From NCBI GenBank assembly GCA_900101355.1, contig FMUV01000005.1, positions 1 to 64,000 on the forward strand: a DNA stretch of 64,000 nt, written 5' to 3'. This stretch comes from Ruminococcus sp. YE282. Its GTDB lineage: Bacteria > Bacillota > Clostridia > Oscillospirales > Acutalibacteraceae. Position 1 is the first letter of the stretch. Each line of letters begins with the position of its first letter. A model generated the notes under the pieces. That model ran no database searches. It was not told the DNA's origin and worked only from the letters and a program-made list of their open reading frames with translations. The translations under genes were made by a program, and so were the position numbers. Shown piece after piece: positions 57,314 to 64,000 of this stretch.

Positions 57314-57847
57314 GGATTCTTAAAGAAGTTGATACTCTTTTCAGTAAAAAGCAGGAAAAATCCATGCATTTTCGGGGAAAGGTGTCATGTTAAATGATTA
57401 AAAAACCTAAATATTTTAATAGATGAAAAATAGAAACCGCTACATAACCGCTCCTTGAAATAAGGTTTTATGAAGAGATAAGTATGAGCAACTTTAAACA
57501 TCATAGCATTGTATTAGTAAACTATTTTCTAACAAATAAGAATAGATAATTAACTAATTAACTATTGAATTTTAAATTAATATCCTTAATTCAAGAAATT
57601 GTTTGTGATTAGTCCGAATGTATTTGTCTCATTATGGCTGAATGTCTAAAGAAAAAATTTTGCGATTATGCTTAAGTTGTTGGTAGTTAATATCAAGTAG
57701 TTCGTGCCTCTGTGTTTACAAAGGCACGGATTTGTTGTATTATAACTGTGTTGAATTTGCTGAATTGAAAATAACAAAGGTTTCAATCGTTTAATTGTGC
57801 CGATTGATAATGCAAGTCAAAACGAGAATAAAGATGGAAGTGAACCT
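57314..57847. other. 534-base gap between remnants and the WYL gene
   Basis: No gene recognised. It is AT-rich. The hairpin CGTGCCT (57703-57709)/AGGCACG (57722-57728) with weak T-rich tail is the only clear structure. The boundary between the AT-rich cargo and ICE-type DNA lies in or near this stretch. Confidence 0.45.
57703..57735 (+). terminator. Possible terminator
   Basis: CGTGCCT (57703-57709) and AGGCACG (57722-57728), loop of twelve, followed by GATTTGTTG. The stem is short and the tail weak. Confidence 0.4.
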
Positions 57848-58831
57848 ATGGACATCAAAGCAAAGCTTCGTACATTCTATGTAGCTAAAATACTATATGA
57901 GCAGACGGACGAAGAACACTATTTGACGATAGCTCAAATCTTAGATCAGCTTAAAAATGAATATGGGATTTTAACCTCGCGTGGAACAGTCAGCGATGAT
58001 ATTAAAGTACTCCAAGCGTTTGGTGTTGAAATAGAAGTGGAGCAATCTACACAGAACCGATATTATTTGATTGGCAGAAGGTTTGATTTGCCGGAACTGA
58101 AAGTTCTGATTGACGCGGTGGAGTCTGCCAGATTTATTCCGAAAGAAAAAAGCTCTGCACTGGTGGCTAAGCTCAGTCTATTGGCGAGTCCGTTTGAGAC
58201 TCCAAGATTAATTCGAAATGTTGACGTCGAAAATCGAATAAAGGCTGATAATGAGAAGATTTACTATATCATGGAAGCTCTGAACGATGCAATAAATGAT
58301 AAAAAGAAAGTATCTTTTCAGTATTTTACATATAACCGAAACAAAGAACGAGCAGCTAAACATGACGGCGAGGTTTATGTGTTCAGTCCATATAAAATGA
58401 TATGGAACGGTGATTATTATTATGTTGTCGGATATTCCGAAAAGCACAGCAGTATCGGAAGCTTTCGTGTTGATCGGATTGTAACAACACCGCAAATCTT
58501 GATAGAAGAACAGCATGAGCCGCCTAGAGACTTTGATTTGAATGTATATCTGAATTCTATGTTCCGAATGTATAACGGCGAGCGTAAGCAGGTTGAATTA
58601 ATATGCGATAACGATCTCATGGATGCCATTATCGATAAGTTCGGGAAAGATGTAGATGTTTCCGCTTATGATGAAGAATCATTTAACGTGGTTGTAACAA
58701 CATCTGTCGGGAATGTTTTTTACAGCTGGATTTTTGGCTTTGGCGGTCGAGTAACTATAAATAGTCCGGAAGATGTAAAAAGTAAGTATGCAAAAATGGT
58801 AGCGGCTGCTACATCTGCGCTTGAAAAGTGA
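57848..58831 (+). CDS. WYL-domain transcriptional regulator
   Basis: 327 residues from the ATG at 57848; a GTG at 57797 gives 344 but has no ribosome binding site. An N-terminal winged helix (about 5-70: LTIAQILDQLKNEYGI then TSRGTVSDDIKVL) precedes the WYL region (about 120-230: KKVSFQYFTYN, FSPYKMIWNGDYYYVVGYS, then SFRVDRI). WYL proteins sense nucleic-acid or nucleotide ligands and often control defence or mobile-element genes. Its own transcript has a terminator directly after. Confidence 0.87.
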   Translation: MDIKAKLRTFYVAKILYEQTDEEHYLTIAQILDQLKNEYGILTSRGTVSDDIKVLQAFGVEIEVEQSTQNRYYLIGRRFDLPELKVLIDAVESARFIPKEKSSALVAKLSLLASPFETPRLIRNVDVENRIKADNEKIYYIMEALNDAINDKKKVSFQYFTYNRNKERAAKHDGEVYVFSPYKMIWNGDYYYVVGYSEKHSSIGSFRVDRIVTTPQILIEEQHEPPRDFDLNVYLNSMFRMYNGERKQVELICDNDLMDAIIDKFGKDVDVSAYDEESFNVVVTTSVGNVFYSWIFGFGGRVTINSPEDVKSKYAKMVAAATSALEK

Positions 58832-58853
58832 GTTTCAATATATCGTATTTTGT

Positions 58854-58886
58854 TGAGGTGTAACCGATTGGTTGCACCTCGTTTTT
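58854..58886 (+). terminator. Rho-independent terminator
   Basis: GAGGTGtAACC (58854-58864) pairs with GGTTgCACCTC (58870-58880), loop of about five, followed by GTTTTT. Confidence 0.8.
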
Positions 58887-58903
58887 AAATTGCAATTACC
58901 CTC

Positions 58904-58959
58904 TTGATATTTATAAAAGAAAGAGTATAATATTTGTAGTGGGAAAACAAATCCCACTA
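58904..58959 (+). promoter_or_regulatory. Promoter and operator of the LexA-like gene
   Basis: TTGATA (58904-58909), 16-base spacer, TATAAT (58926-58931), then the inverted repeat TAGTGGGA (58937-58944) and TCCCACTA (58952-58959), covering the transcription start. It is a fitting self-repression site for the LexA-like protein 22 bases downstream. Confidence 0.72.
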
Positions 58960-58981
58960 AATGAAATTTAGGTGCTAATAT

Positions 58982-59596
58982 ATGAGATCTTTCAATCAAA
59001 CGTACTTGGACGATATTTTGAAATTCGTGAATAAGTACTATCAGGAAAATCGTAAGGCTCCGACCATTATTCAGGTGTCTACAGGTGTTGGTGTGCCCCG
59101 TTCAACTACGCACCGATATCTGCAGGAGTTGAGCAACAGAGGCTTGCTTGAATATGGCAGAGGCATCCTTTCAGCCCCGGAGAGCGCTAAGATGAAAACT
59201 TCCTACATATCCGCCCCGTTAGTCGGTTCAATTCAATGCGGTTCTCCGGAAGAAGAGGAAGAGTTTGTAGAGGAATATGTCAGCCTGCCCGTTTCCATGT
59301 TTGGCGAAGGAGATTTTTATATTCTCAGAGCTAAAGGTGATTCGATGGTCGACGCCGGAATTGAAGAAGATGATTTGATTGTGATTGAGCGTAATTGTCC
59401 TGCTAAAATAGGGGATATAGTGGTTGCGTTGGATCCTTATAATCAGAACACTTTAAAACGCTACGGCGGTTTCGACAAAGCGGAACGACGCTATATTCTT
59501 AAATATGAGAATGAGGCGAAGTATCCGGGAGAAGAAATAAAGGTGCAAAGCTTCCATGTGCAAGGAGTAGCTCGAAACGTTATCAAATCTCTTTAA
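58982..59596 (+). CDS. LexA-like S24 repressor
   Basis: 204 residues. N-terminal winged helix (about 10-60, with VSTGVGVPRSTTHRYLQEL) and C-terminal S24 peptidase domain: probable cleavage site Cys86-Gly87 (GSIQCGSP) in place of Ala-Gly, catalytic Ser121 (AKGDSMVDAGI) and Lys159 (NTLKRYG). Such proteins cut themselves when bound to RecA filaments and thus couple ICE genes to DNA damage. The palindrome at 58937-58959 is the likely operator; the zinc-ribbon genes behind may share the transcript. Confidence 0.88.
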   Translation: MRSFNQTYLDDILKFVNKYYQENRKAPTIIQVSTGVGVPRSTTHRYLQELSNRGLLEYGRGILSAPESAKMKTSYISAPLVGSIQCGSPEEEEEFVEEYVSLPVSMFGEGDFYILRAKGDSMVDAGIEEDDLIVIERNCPAKIGDIVVALDPYNQNTLKRYGGFDKAERRYILKYENEAKYPGEEIKVQSFHVQGVARNVIKSL

Positions 59597-59630
59597 TCAA
59601 TATACTTAAACATGATAGGAGATGTTTCAT

Positions 59631-59825
59631 ATGAATTCAGTTGATGTGAAATGTCCGATCTGTGACACCTTGAATAAATTATTAAACTTAGAAGAAACAG
59701 ACGGATGGATGGAATGTGAAAATTGCGGCAGCGCGGTTCAGATAATGAAATATGTTAAGACTCGTCGGATACCTACATATCAGATGTGCGACGCCAAGCT
59801 GCTGGTTGCTCTATCAAAGAAGTAG
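59631..59825 (+). CDS. Small zinc-ribbon protein 1
   Basis: 64 residues from the ATG at 59631 (AGGAGATG upstream). Two C-x-x-C knuckles, CPICDTLNKLL (Cys about 8 and 11) and CENCGSAVQ (about 29 and 32), form a zinc ribbon. The basic tail may bind nucleic acid. In a run of four small genes after the LexA-like gene. Confidence 0.68.
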   Translation: MNSVDVKCPICDTLNKLLNLEETDGWMECENCGSAVQIMKYVKTRRIPTYQMCDAKLLVALSKK

Positions 59826-59838
59826 GAGGGAGAAGGCA

Positions 59839-60051
59839 ATGCTGCAAGATTGGACGATCTACTCTTGGTATTGCCCAAACTGTAACACAGAAGTATGTGG
59901 GATAAAAGACAAGAAGAATCAGATCAAAACAAAATGTGAGAGGTGCGGAGTACAGATGGTGCGCAAATTTATCGGAAGGCGACACCAGCAGATAGATATC
60001 TACGCGCCGGATTATGATGAATATGACAATTTTAGTTTAGGGAGGCAATAA
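59839..60051 (+). CDS. Small zinc-ribbon protein 2
   Basis: 70 residues from the ATG at 59839 (AGGAGGGAG upstream). CPNCNTEVC and CERCGVQMVR are the metal knuckles; a basic middle and a Tyr/Asp-rich end (YAPDYDEYDNF) follow. It is co-transcribed with the first zinc-ribbon gene; both could be DNA- or RNA-binding helper proteins. Confidence 0.66.
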   Translation: MLQDWTIYSWYCPNCNTEVCGIKDKKNQIKTKCERCGVQMVRKFIGRRHQQIDIYAPDYDEYDNFSLGRQ

Positions 60052-60052
60052 G

Positions 60053-60292
60053 ATGAAAGTGTTACAAAGACGTATACAAGAACGTAATGAGGCATTGTTC
60101 AGCCTTGATAAGATTAAGATTATGGCTTACTTGCGTAAGTATAATCTGCCGACAGAGGCTAGCTCAGATGTTGTTTTCTGGGCAGGCATTTATAAGGCAA
60201 TCTGCAATATAAAGAACGCACCCGAGCCGATTGTTGAAGAAGCTCGTACATGGCTGAATGAAAAAGGATTCAGCACGACTATCTCTTTATAA
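60053..60292 (+). CDS. Small hypothetical ICE protein
   Basis: 79 residues, helical (ERNEALFSLDKIKIMAYLRK, VVFWAGIYKAICNI), no known family; GGGAGG a few bases before the ATG. It begins one base after the preceding stop, the last gene before the candidate RNA at 60293-60511. Confidence 0.55.
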   Translation: MKVLQRRIQERNEALFSLDKIKIMAYLRKYNLPTEASSDVVFWAGIYKAICNIKNAPEPIVEEARTWLNEKGFSTTISL

Positions 60293-60511
60293 ATCGTTCA
60301 TAGTTCAATACAAATGAATCAACGGCATCACGACGGAAAGGCTGAGATGAAACAGACTGCATAAGTCCTTCTTCCAGGTCACTTGACCGTGCGGCGAGAA
60401 TAAACTCGCCCAAACACTAACCGGTAGTTAGTCCAGATATAAATGAGAGGCCACCGGCAAGGTAAACGCTATAGTTGTATCTATAGGTTTATCTTGTCGG
60501 TGGCTTTTTTG
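60293..60511 (+). ncRNA. Candidate structured RNA ending in a strong terminator
   Basis: No gene; several helices in sequence: GGTCA/TGACC (60378-60389), GGCGAG/CTCGCC (60393-60410), CTAAC/GTTAG (60417-60431), then the long terminator GCCACCGGCAAGGTAAAC (60450-60467) and GTTTATCTTGTCGGTGGC (60487-60504). The compact series just upstream of a terminator suggests a regulatory RNA or attenuator. No known family fits. Confidence 0.4.
60450..60511 (+). terminator. Strong terminator with 18-bp stem
   Basis: The two arms GCCACCGGCAAGGTAAAC and GTTTATCTTGTCGGTGGC pair almost fully (one G-T wobble and one mismatch region), followed by TTTTTTG. Confidence 0.88.
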
Positions 60512-60815
60512 TTTTCACCGACATTTACAAATACATATTCGAAGCCTGAAGTACAAGGGCAAAGGATACAAATACGCTGATTTCAAAAGATGAAAAAGCA
60601 GTATAGGTACCCTTAGATTTTTGCACCTTGTTTCAGACAAGCAGAATCAGGAGCACTTTTCGCTGGCGTAATTGTGTCCTTTGGACCGCGTCAGGCGGAA
60701 AGGGCTTTTATGCGTTATTTACAGCTATGTAGTGCAGATGAATCAAACTGCACCCGCGCTCCTCCGAGTCAAATTGAATAGGCTAACAAAATTCAATTTG
60801 ATTTCGGAGGACATA
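60512..60815. other. 304-base leader of the sigma-like gene
   Basis: No convincing gene; an in-frame GTG-type extension upstream of 60816 exists but has no ribosome binding site. CAAATTGAAT (60770-60779) and ATTCAATTTG (60791-60800) are perfect 10-bp complements shortly before the ribosome binding site, so a hairpin could control translation. Confidence 0.5.
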
Positions 60816-61346
60816 ATGAAAAATTATAAAAACAGCTCATATGCAGCTAACAAATACAGTAAGGATATAGTTTACAATTCAGAGGTTTCAGGAAGCACTT
60901 CAATAACTTTGGACGATTTTTTGAAGTCAGATCCAACCTTGACAAAGGCTGATTTCGAGTTTTGGAAGAATTGGTCAGATGAGGATTACAGAGTGGAATC
61001 CAAAGAAACCAACAATCAAACAAAAAAAGATGTGTTATTTACGAGTCTTGATGAGGTGGTTGCTGGTTTTGAATTATCTATTGAAGAACAGTACGAGGAA
61101 GATGAGTGCGAGAGCATCTATTTAACTGCAGTGCGTGAAGCAATGCATAGATTCCTTAATGACAAATCTATTTCTTCGACAACAAAAGAACGATTTCGCC
61201 TCCATTTTATTAATGGTGAAAGAGTGCTTGATATTTCAGAAAGACATGGGGTACAGAGCTCCTCAGTATGCAAAGGGCTTAAAAAATCTCTAAACAAGTT
61301 TAAGGGTTATTTCTTTTTATGTGTTCGTGAGATTATGGAAAGATAA
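60816..61346 (+). CDS. Sigma-factor-like regulator with region-4 HTH
   Basis: 176 residues from the ATG at 60816 (TCGGAGG upstream). The C-terminal part (about 125-172: TTKERFRLHFINGERVLDIS, E-R-H-G-V-Q-S-S-S-V-C) resembles sigma-70 region 4 helix-turn-helix. An acidic, helical N-terminal portion (about 35-110) has no clear region 2. It could be a sigma-like activator of ICE transfer genes. This could explain the unusual repeated promoter of this element, but no evidence links them directly. Confidence 0.66.
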   Translation: MKNYKNSSYAANKYSKDIVYNSEVSGSTSITLDDFLKSDPTLTKADFEFWKNWSDEDYRVESKETNNQTKKDVLFTSLDEVVAGFELSIEEQYEEDECESIYLTAVREAMHRFLNDKSISSTTKERFRLHFINGERVLDISERHGVQSSSVCKGLKKSLNKFKGYFFLCVREIMER

Positions 61347-61941
61347 TAATCGTTGGTCAATATAGCCGAAAACACAGATTGAAAAATGTTTAAAATGCTG
61401 AAATAATTATTTTTTTCAAAAAACGGTCTAATTTTTCCTGATTTGAGTGCAATAGGTGAAAGGGTTAGTTCTCTTTTACCGGATTGCCTCAACTCGCCAG
61501 AGGGAATTCGGTGTTGTTCTTTGAAAATTTCATATCAGCATTTAAAACACTTTCTTTCTGTTGTGAGCTACAGAAGCGGACGCGCAAGCCTCCAGGACTT
61601 CGACTCGGAGAGGCATACTTCGGGAAAGCCAAAACCAACAGCGAGGATAATGATACTTCCGTCCAGTCACAGTCCGAGCGTGATAGAACCGTCGCAGGCA
61701 ATGAGGGCGGCCGCGAGAGAACCTTGCGGTAGCGGAGAGGCTAATGGAGTCAAATGCATGACCTTTTAAGTGTTCCCGTAATCCGAGGGGGATCGAGGAT
61801 AAATATCGGATACCGGACAGTTCCAATGCAGGACTATTCTGTTGTGAGAAGGAACACAGAGAGCTCTCTCAAGAGCCGCGACGTCGTGTTTCGAAAAACG
61901 GCAGGGCAGAGGAACTGTCCAATCGTGCGACATTAGAAATA
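61347..61941 (+). other. 595-base segment without assigned gene
   Basis: GC-richer than its surroundings in the middle. Overlapping plus-strand frames of 60-108 codons exist (for example 61484-61732 from TTG, and 61754-61936), with weak or no ribosome binding sites. I recall parts such as KPPGLRLGEAYFGKAK turning up near ICE recombinase regions, so either small genes or a conserved non-coding RNA could be here. I make no call. Confidence 0.35.
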
Positions 61942-62061
61942 ATGATTGATAAGATAAGGCAGTGGCTTCGGTTGCTGCCTTGTTACATAAAATCGAAAAG
62001 AAGTCTTTATAAATTCAATATTATATGTTATAATAAATCGAAATGTAAAGTGGGTGATTAT

Positions 62062-63087
62062 TTGGAAAACAAAATCGCAAACATAAACAGCAATTCAGAA
62101 GAGATATATTCTTCTATTCGTTCAAGTGTAATCAACGCGCAGCACAGAGTTTATTCTGCCGTAAATTCCGCTATGGTGATTGCCTATTGGGAGATAGGTG
62201 AGCAGATTTATAAAGCTTGCGGTGAAAATGAAAGAGCTGAGTACGGCAAAAATCTTTTGAAATATCTTTCTGATAAACTAACGGCTGAATTTGGTAAAGG
62301 GTATACTGTCAGAAATCTAAGAGCTATGCGACAGTTTTATTGCAACTATCCAATTCGGCACACACTGTGTGCCGAATTGAGTTGGTCGCATTATCGTGTA
62401 CTAATGAGAGTTTCAGATAAAACTGTCCGTGATTTTTATACTGAAGAATGCGCCAAATCTATGTGGAGTGTACGACAGCTTGAAAGACAGATAAACACGA
62501 TGTATTATCAGCGGCTTCTCGCAAGCCAAGATAAGAAAGCTGTTGCCGCAGAAATAGGGAGCATCGAACCAAAGCCTGAATATGAAAAAGCTATCAAGGA
62601 TCCGTATGTAATGGAGTTTCTCCAAATTAAGCCGGATACACATGTATATGAAACCGACCTTGAACAAGCCTTGATAGACCATTTACAGCAGTTTCTCCTT
62701 GAATTAGGAAGAGGCTTCTCGTTCGTTTCAAGACAGAAGCGTTTTACGCTCAACGGACAGGATTTCTTCATCGATCTTGTTTTCTACAATTACATACTCA
62801 AATGCTTTGTCTTAATTGACTTGAAAACGGACAAGCTTACGCACCAAGATCTCGGACAAATGCAGATGTATGTTAATTACTACACAAGAGAGTTGATGAA
62901 CGAAGGAGATAATCCTCCAATCGGCATTGTGCTTTGTGCTGAAAAGAATGATGCCATTGTAAAATACACCTTGCCGGAGGATAATAATCAAATCTTCGCC
63001 TCAAAATACTTTACATATCTTCCCACAGAGGAAGAGTTAAAGCAGGAATTGAGAATAGATGAGTTTAGAAAACTCGACGAAGATTAA
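62062..63087 (+). CDS. DUF1016/YhcG-like PD-(D/E)XK nuclease (TTG start)
   Basis: 341 residues from the TTG at 62062 (GTGGGTGAT upstream); the longer frame from 61942 has an unlikely Lys/Tyr-rich extension. The N-terminal DUF1016 domain is at about 10-165 (VNSAMVIAYWEIGEQI, WSHYRVLMRV, SVRQLERQI). The C-terminal nuclease-like part is at about 190-330 with F-F-I-D-L-V-F-Y and LIDLKTDKLT (D...D-x-K pattern). A promoter with TATAAT lies near 62028. Such proteins appear alone on mobile elements and in defence contexts. It is probably accessory here. Confidence 0.85.
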   Translation: MENKIANINSNSEEIYSSIRSSVINAQHRVYSAVNSAMVIAYWEIGEQIYKACGENERAEYGKNLLKYLSDKLTAEFGKGYTVRNLRAMRQFYCNYPIRHTLCAELSWSHYRVLMRVSDKTVRDFYTEECAKSMWSVRQLERQINTMYYQRLLASQDKKAVAAEIGSIEPKPEYEKAIKDPYVMEFLQIKPDTHVYETDLEQALIDHLQQFLLELGRGFSFVSRQKRFTLNGQDFFIDLVFYNYILKCFVLIDLKTDKLTHQDLGQMQMYVNYYTRELMNEGDNPPIGIVLCAEKNDAIVKYTLPEDNNQIFASKYFTYLPTEEELKQELRIDEFRKLDED

Positions 63088-63111
63088 TCGGAAAATATAA
63101 CACATTAATGG

Positions 63112-63138
63112 AGCACTGACGAAAGTCGGTGCTTTTTC
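63112..63138 (+). terminator. Rho-independent terminator
   Basis: AGCACTGAC (63112-63120) and GTCGGTGCT (63125-63133) with a GAAA tetraloop, then TTTTC. Confidence 0.85.
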
Positions 63139-63153
63139 TATTGGTGAAAGAAA

Positions 63154-63483
63154 ATGATAAATAAAGGTGATGTATATTATGCCGACCTCAACCCTGTGAT
63201 CGGAAGTGAGCAGGGAGGGGTCAGACCGGTTGTCATTCTACAGAATGATATCGGAAACAAATATAGTCCGACTACGATAGTTGCTCCCATGACAACCAAA
63301 AGTAAAACTTATGTCCCGATGCACATTAAGCTCAAGGAGAGTTTTCTCGCTGGACGCTCCACCTTGCTTTTAGAGCAGATACGGACGATAGATAAAAGAC
63401 GGTTGATTAAAAAGATGGGTTCGCTATCGGAAAACAGTATGGCTGAAATTGAAAGATTATTAGATAAGAATTTCAATATATAA
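63154..63483 (+). CDS. mazF: MazF-type endoribonuclease toxin
   Basis: 109 residues. Typical MazF fold: MINKGDVYYADLNPVIGSEQ, G-G-V-R-P-V-V-I-L-Q-N-D, then TIVAPMTTKSK and LLEQIRTIDKRRLIKKMG. Arg in GGVRPVV and Thr/Ser in the T-T-K-S loop are family active-site residues. MazF cuts mRNA at short motifs. No MazE-type antitoxin is next to it; the AbrB-like protein at 5042 is far away. It is either orphaned or held in check by an antitoxin elsewhere. Translation starts 16 bases after the hairpin terminator, probably from an embedded promoter. Confidence 0.9.
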   Translation: MINKGDVYYADLNPVIGSEQGGVRPVVILQNDIGNKYSPTTIVAPMTTKSKTYVPMHIKLKESFLAGRSTLLLEQIRTIDKRRLIKKMGSLSENSMAEIERLLDKNFNI

Positions 63484-63498
63484 AGGAAAGGAATTAAG

Positions 63499-63648
63499 AT
63501 GGTAGGATTTATAATCGGATTGTTTGTAGGCGGCTTTCTCGGAGTTTTCGTTATGTGTTTATGTAACGTGGCTTCGAGAGCCGATAATAATATTGAACGA
63601 ATGGATATTAAGGGAGCTGATAAGGATGGAGAAAACGAAGAGAAATAA
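63499..63648 (+). CDS. DUF3789 small membrane protein
   Basis: 49 residues. A Gly-rich hydrophobic helix (V-G-F-I-I-G-L-F-V-G-G-F-L-G-V-F-V-M-C-L-C, residues 2-22) and an acidic tail, the layout of DUF3789 found next to Tn1549-type recombinase genes. AAAGGAAAGGAA lies before the ATG at 63499. Overlaps the next gene by 23 bases in another frame. Confidence 0.75.
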   Translation: MVGFIIGLFVGGFLGVFVMCLCNVASRADNNIERMDIKGADKDGENEEK

Positions 63649-63808
63649 CGAATATGAATATGATAAGAGCCATGTTATCCATAGTCTGTTTGGAGATTAC
63701 CCGGTAACGATACGCTTTTCCAAGAAGAAAAACGAAGAAGTTGAAAGCTATGTTTTAGGTTCACTTTTAGATACATTTAATGAAAGAATCAGAGAAAATC
63801 CTTGTTAG
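63626..63808 (+). CDS. TnpW-like small protein
   Basis: 60 residues from the ATG at 63626 inside the end of the DUF3789 gene. The pattern FGDYPVTIRFSKKKNEEVES resembles the TnpW family (beta hairpin followed by a helix), proteins of unknown role that are usually located before the large serine recombinase of CTn/Tn1549-type elements. The family match is by eye and weak; the position supports it. Confidence 0.58.
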   Translation: MEKTKRNNEYEYDKSHVIHSLFGDYPVTIRFSKKKNEEVESYVLGSLLDTFNERIRENPC

Positions 63809-63826
63809 TTTTTTTGCTCTGTTTAT

Positions 63827-63856
63827 CTGGCTATATTAATTAGTTTATAGTATTGT
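63827..63856 (+). promoter_or_regulatory. ICE promoter, CTGGCT-18-TATTGT type, before the recombinase
   Basis: CTGGCT (63827-63832), 18-base spacer, TATTGT (63851-63856). Fourth instance of the element's repeated promoter; spacer is one base longer than in the others. Confidence 0.5.
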
Positions 63857-63892
63857 TTGTGTTGCAAAAAAGCACCGAAAGGAAGGATTAAA

Positions 63893-64000
63893 ATGACAGA
63901 AGCAAAAATGCCGACAACTTGCAACAGAGTTATGGCGCTATACAGAGTATCAACCAAAGGTCAGGTTGACAAAAACGACATCCCGATGCAGAAGCAATCC
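63893..64000 (+). CDS. Large serine recombinase, N-terminal fragment (cut by window end)
   Basis: 36 codons visible from the ATG at 63893 (AAAGGAAGGA upstream). The segment VMALYRVSTKGQVDKNDIPM contains the catalytic Ser (in Y-R-V-S-T) of the serine resolvase/invertase fold; the following Met-Gln-Lys-Gln is typical of the large TndX/TnpX-like recombinases that insert and excise clostridial ICEs. Its position at this end is as expected for the ICE boundary. The rest of the gene lies outside the window. Confidence 0.85.
   Translation, partial: MTEAKMPTTCNRVMALYRVSTKGQVDKNDIPMQKQS

Noticed and set aside
57703..57735. Right attachment site of the nested element matching the 27-bp repeats
   Set aside because: The hairpin and the TTTCAATCG string at about 57782 share too little with the 27-mer to be called a third copy.
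60320..60420. TPP riboswitch because of GGCTGAGA
   Set aside because: Only this short string fits; the second TPP core and pairing arms are missing.
1..64000. tRNA or rRNA genes and attachment site in a tRNA
   Set aside because: No cloverleaf or rRNA motif was recognised on either strand by eye; a tRNAscan run would be needed to exclude it fully.

Overview
The window looks like a gut-type, low-GC Clostridia genome (Ruminococcus/Oscillospiraceae or Lachnospiraceae relatives). The evidence is strong GGAGG ribosome binding sites, the ICE gene families present, a class B sortase with a TPQTG surface protein, and oxygen-independent enzymes. No rRNA, tRNA or CRISPR array was seen. Gene families were recognised by eye from motifs, so family numbers (DUFxxxx) are from memory.

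Layout. 1-352 is the 3' end of an ISL3-family insertion sequence. From about 0.5 to 38.3 kb runs the backbone of a Tn1549/CTn-like integrative and conjugative element (ICE). It begins with small accessory genes, a C5-cytosine and an adenine DNA methyltransferase, YodL/DUF3846, SpoVG and a lipoprotein (0.5-7.6 kb). Next is a tightly overlapping run of acidic antirestriction-type proteins (7.7-14.2 kb). A very large thioester/Cna-B adhesin follows, then the mating-channel genes (DUF3852, VirB6-like, PrgI, sortase B, VirB4), cargo genes (nuclease-like, GNAT, ADP-ribosylglycohydrolase, YczE-like) and a VirB1-like CHAP/lysozyme (14.3-28.3 kb). After these come two paralogous pentapeptide proteins, a probable oriT, a ribbon-helix-helix accessory protein, a MobP-type relaxase with Sel1 repeats, a toprim protein and a VirD4 coupling protein (28.3-37.5 kb).

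38.1-40.7 kb is a scar-like junction. It holds a small RHH gene, a frameshifted SLOG gene, a tyrosine integrase split by an in-frame stop and bracketed by 27-bp inverted near-palindromes, and an IS5-type transposase remnant. 40.9-54.7 kb is a visibly AT-richer, all-plus-strand biosynthetic cluster: MacB-type exporter, CrtI-like FAD desaturase, MBL-fold hydrolase, ACP, a UbiU/UbiV-like pair of U32 proteins, a KS-CLF fusion, DegV, FabG, FabZ-type dehydratase and a second ABC exporter. IS66/IS630 remnants, a class I DAHP synthase and a cysK remnant follow (54.9-57.3 kb). I read this as a highly reducing type II polyketide/polyene pathway of an anaerobe, with O2-independent hydroxylation. The product is unknown.

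57.8-64 kb returns to ICE-type genes: WYL regulator, LexA-like repressor with a visible operator, zinc ribbons, a sigma-like protein, DUF1016 nuclease, MazF, DUF3789, a TnpW-like protein and the start of a large serine recombinase. The simplest model is a serine-recombinase ICE carrying the biosynthetic cluster as cargo at a site scarred by IS elements and a dead integrase. The alternative is two elements on either side of chromosomal DNA.

Cross-cutting signals are a repeated non-canonical promoter (CTGGCT-17-TATTGT type) before four ICE genes, a shared short C-terminal tail (M-K/R-L/M) on many unrelated ICE proteins, and three genes whose best start appears to be ATC or ATA.
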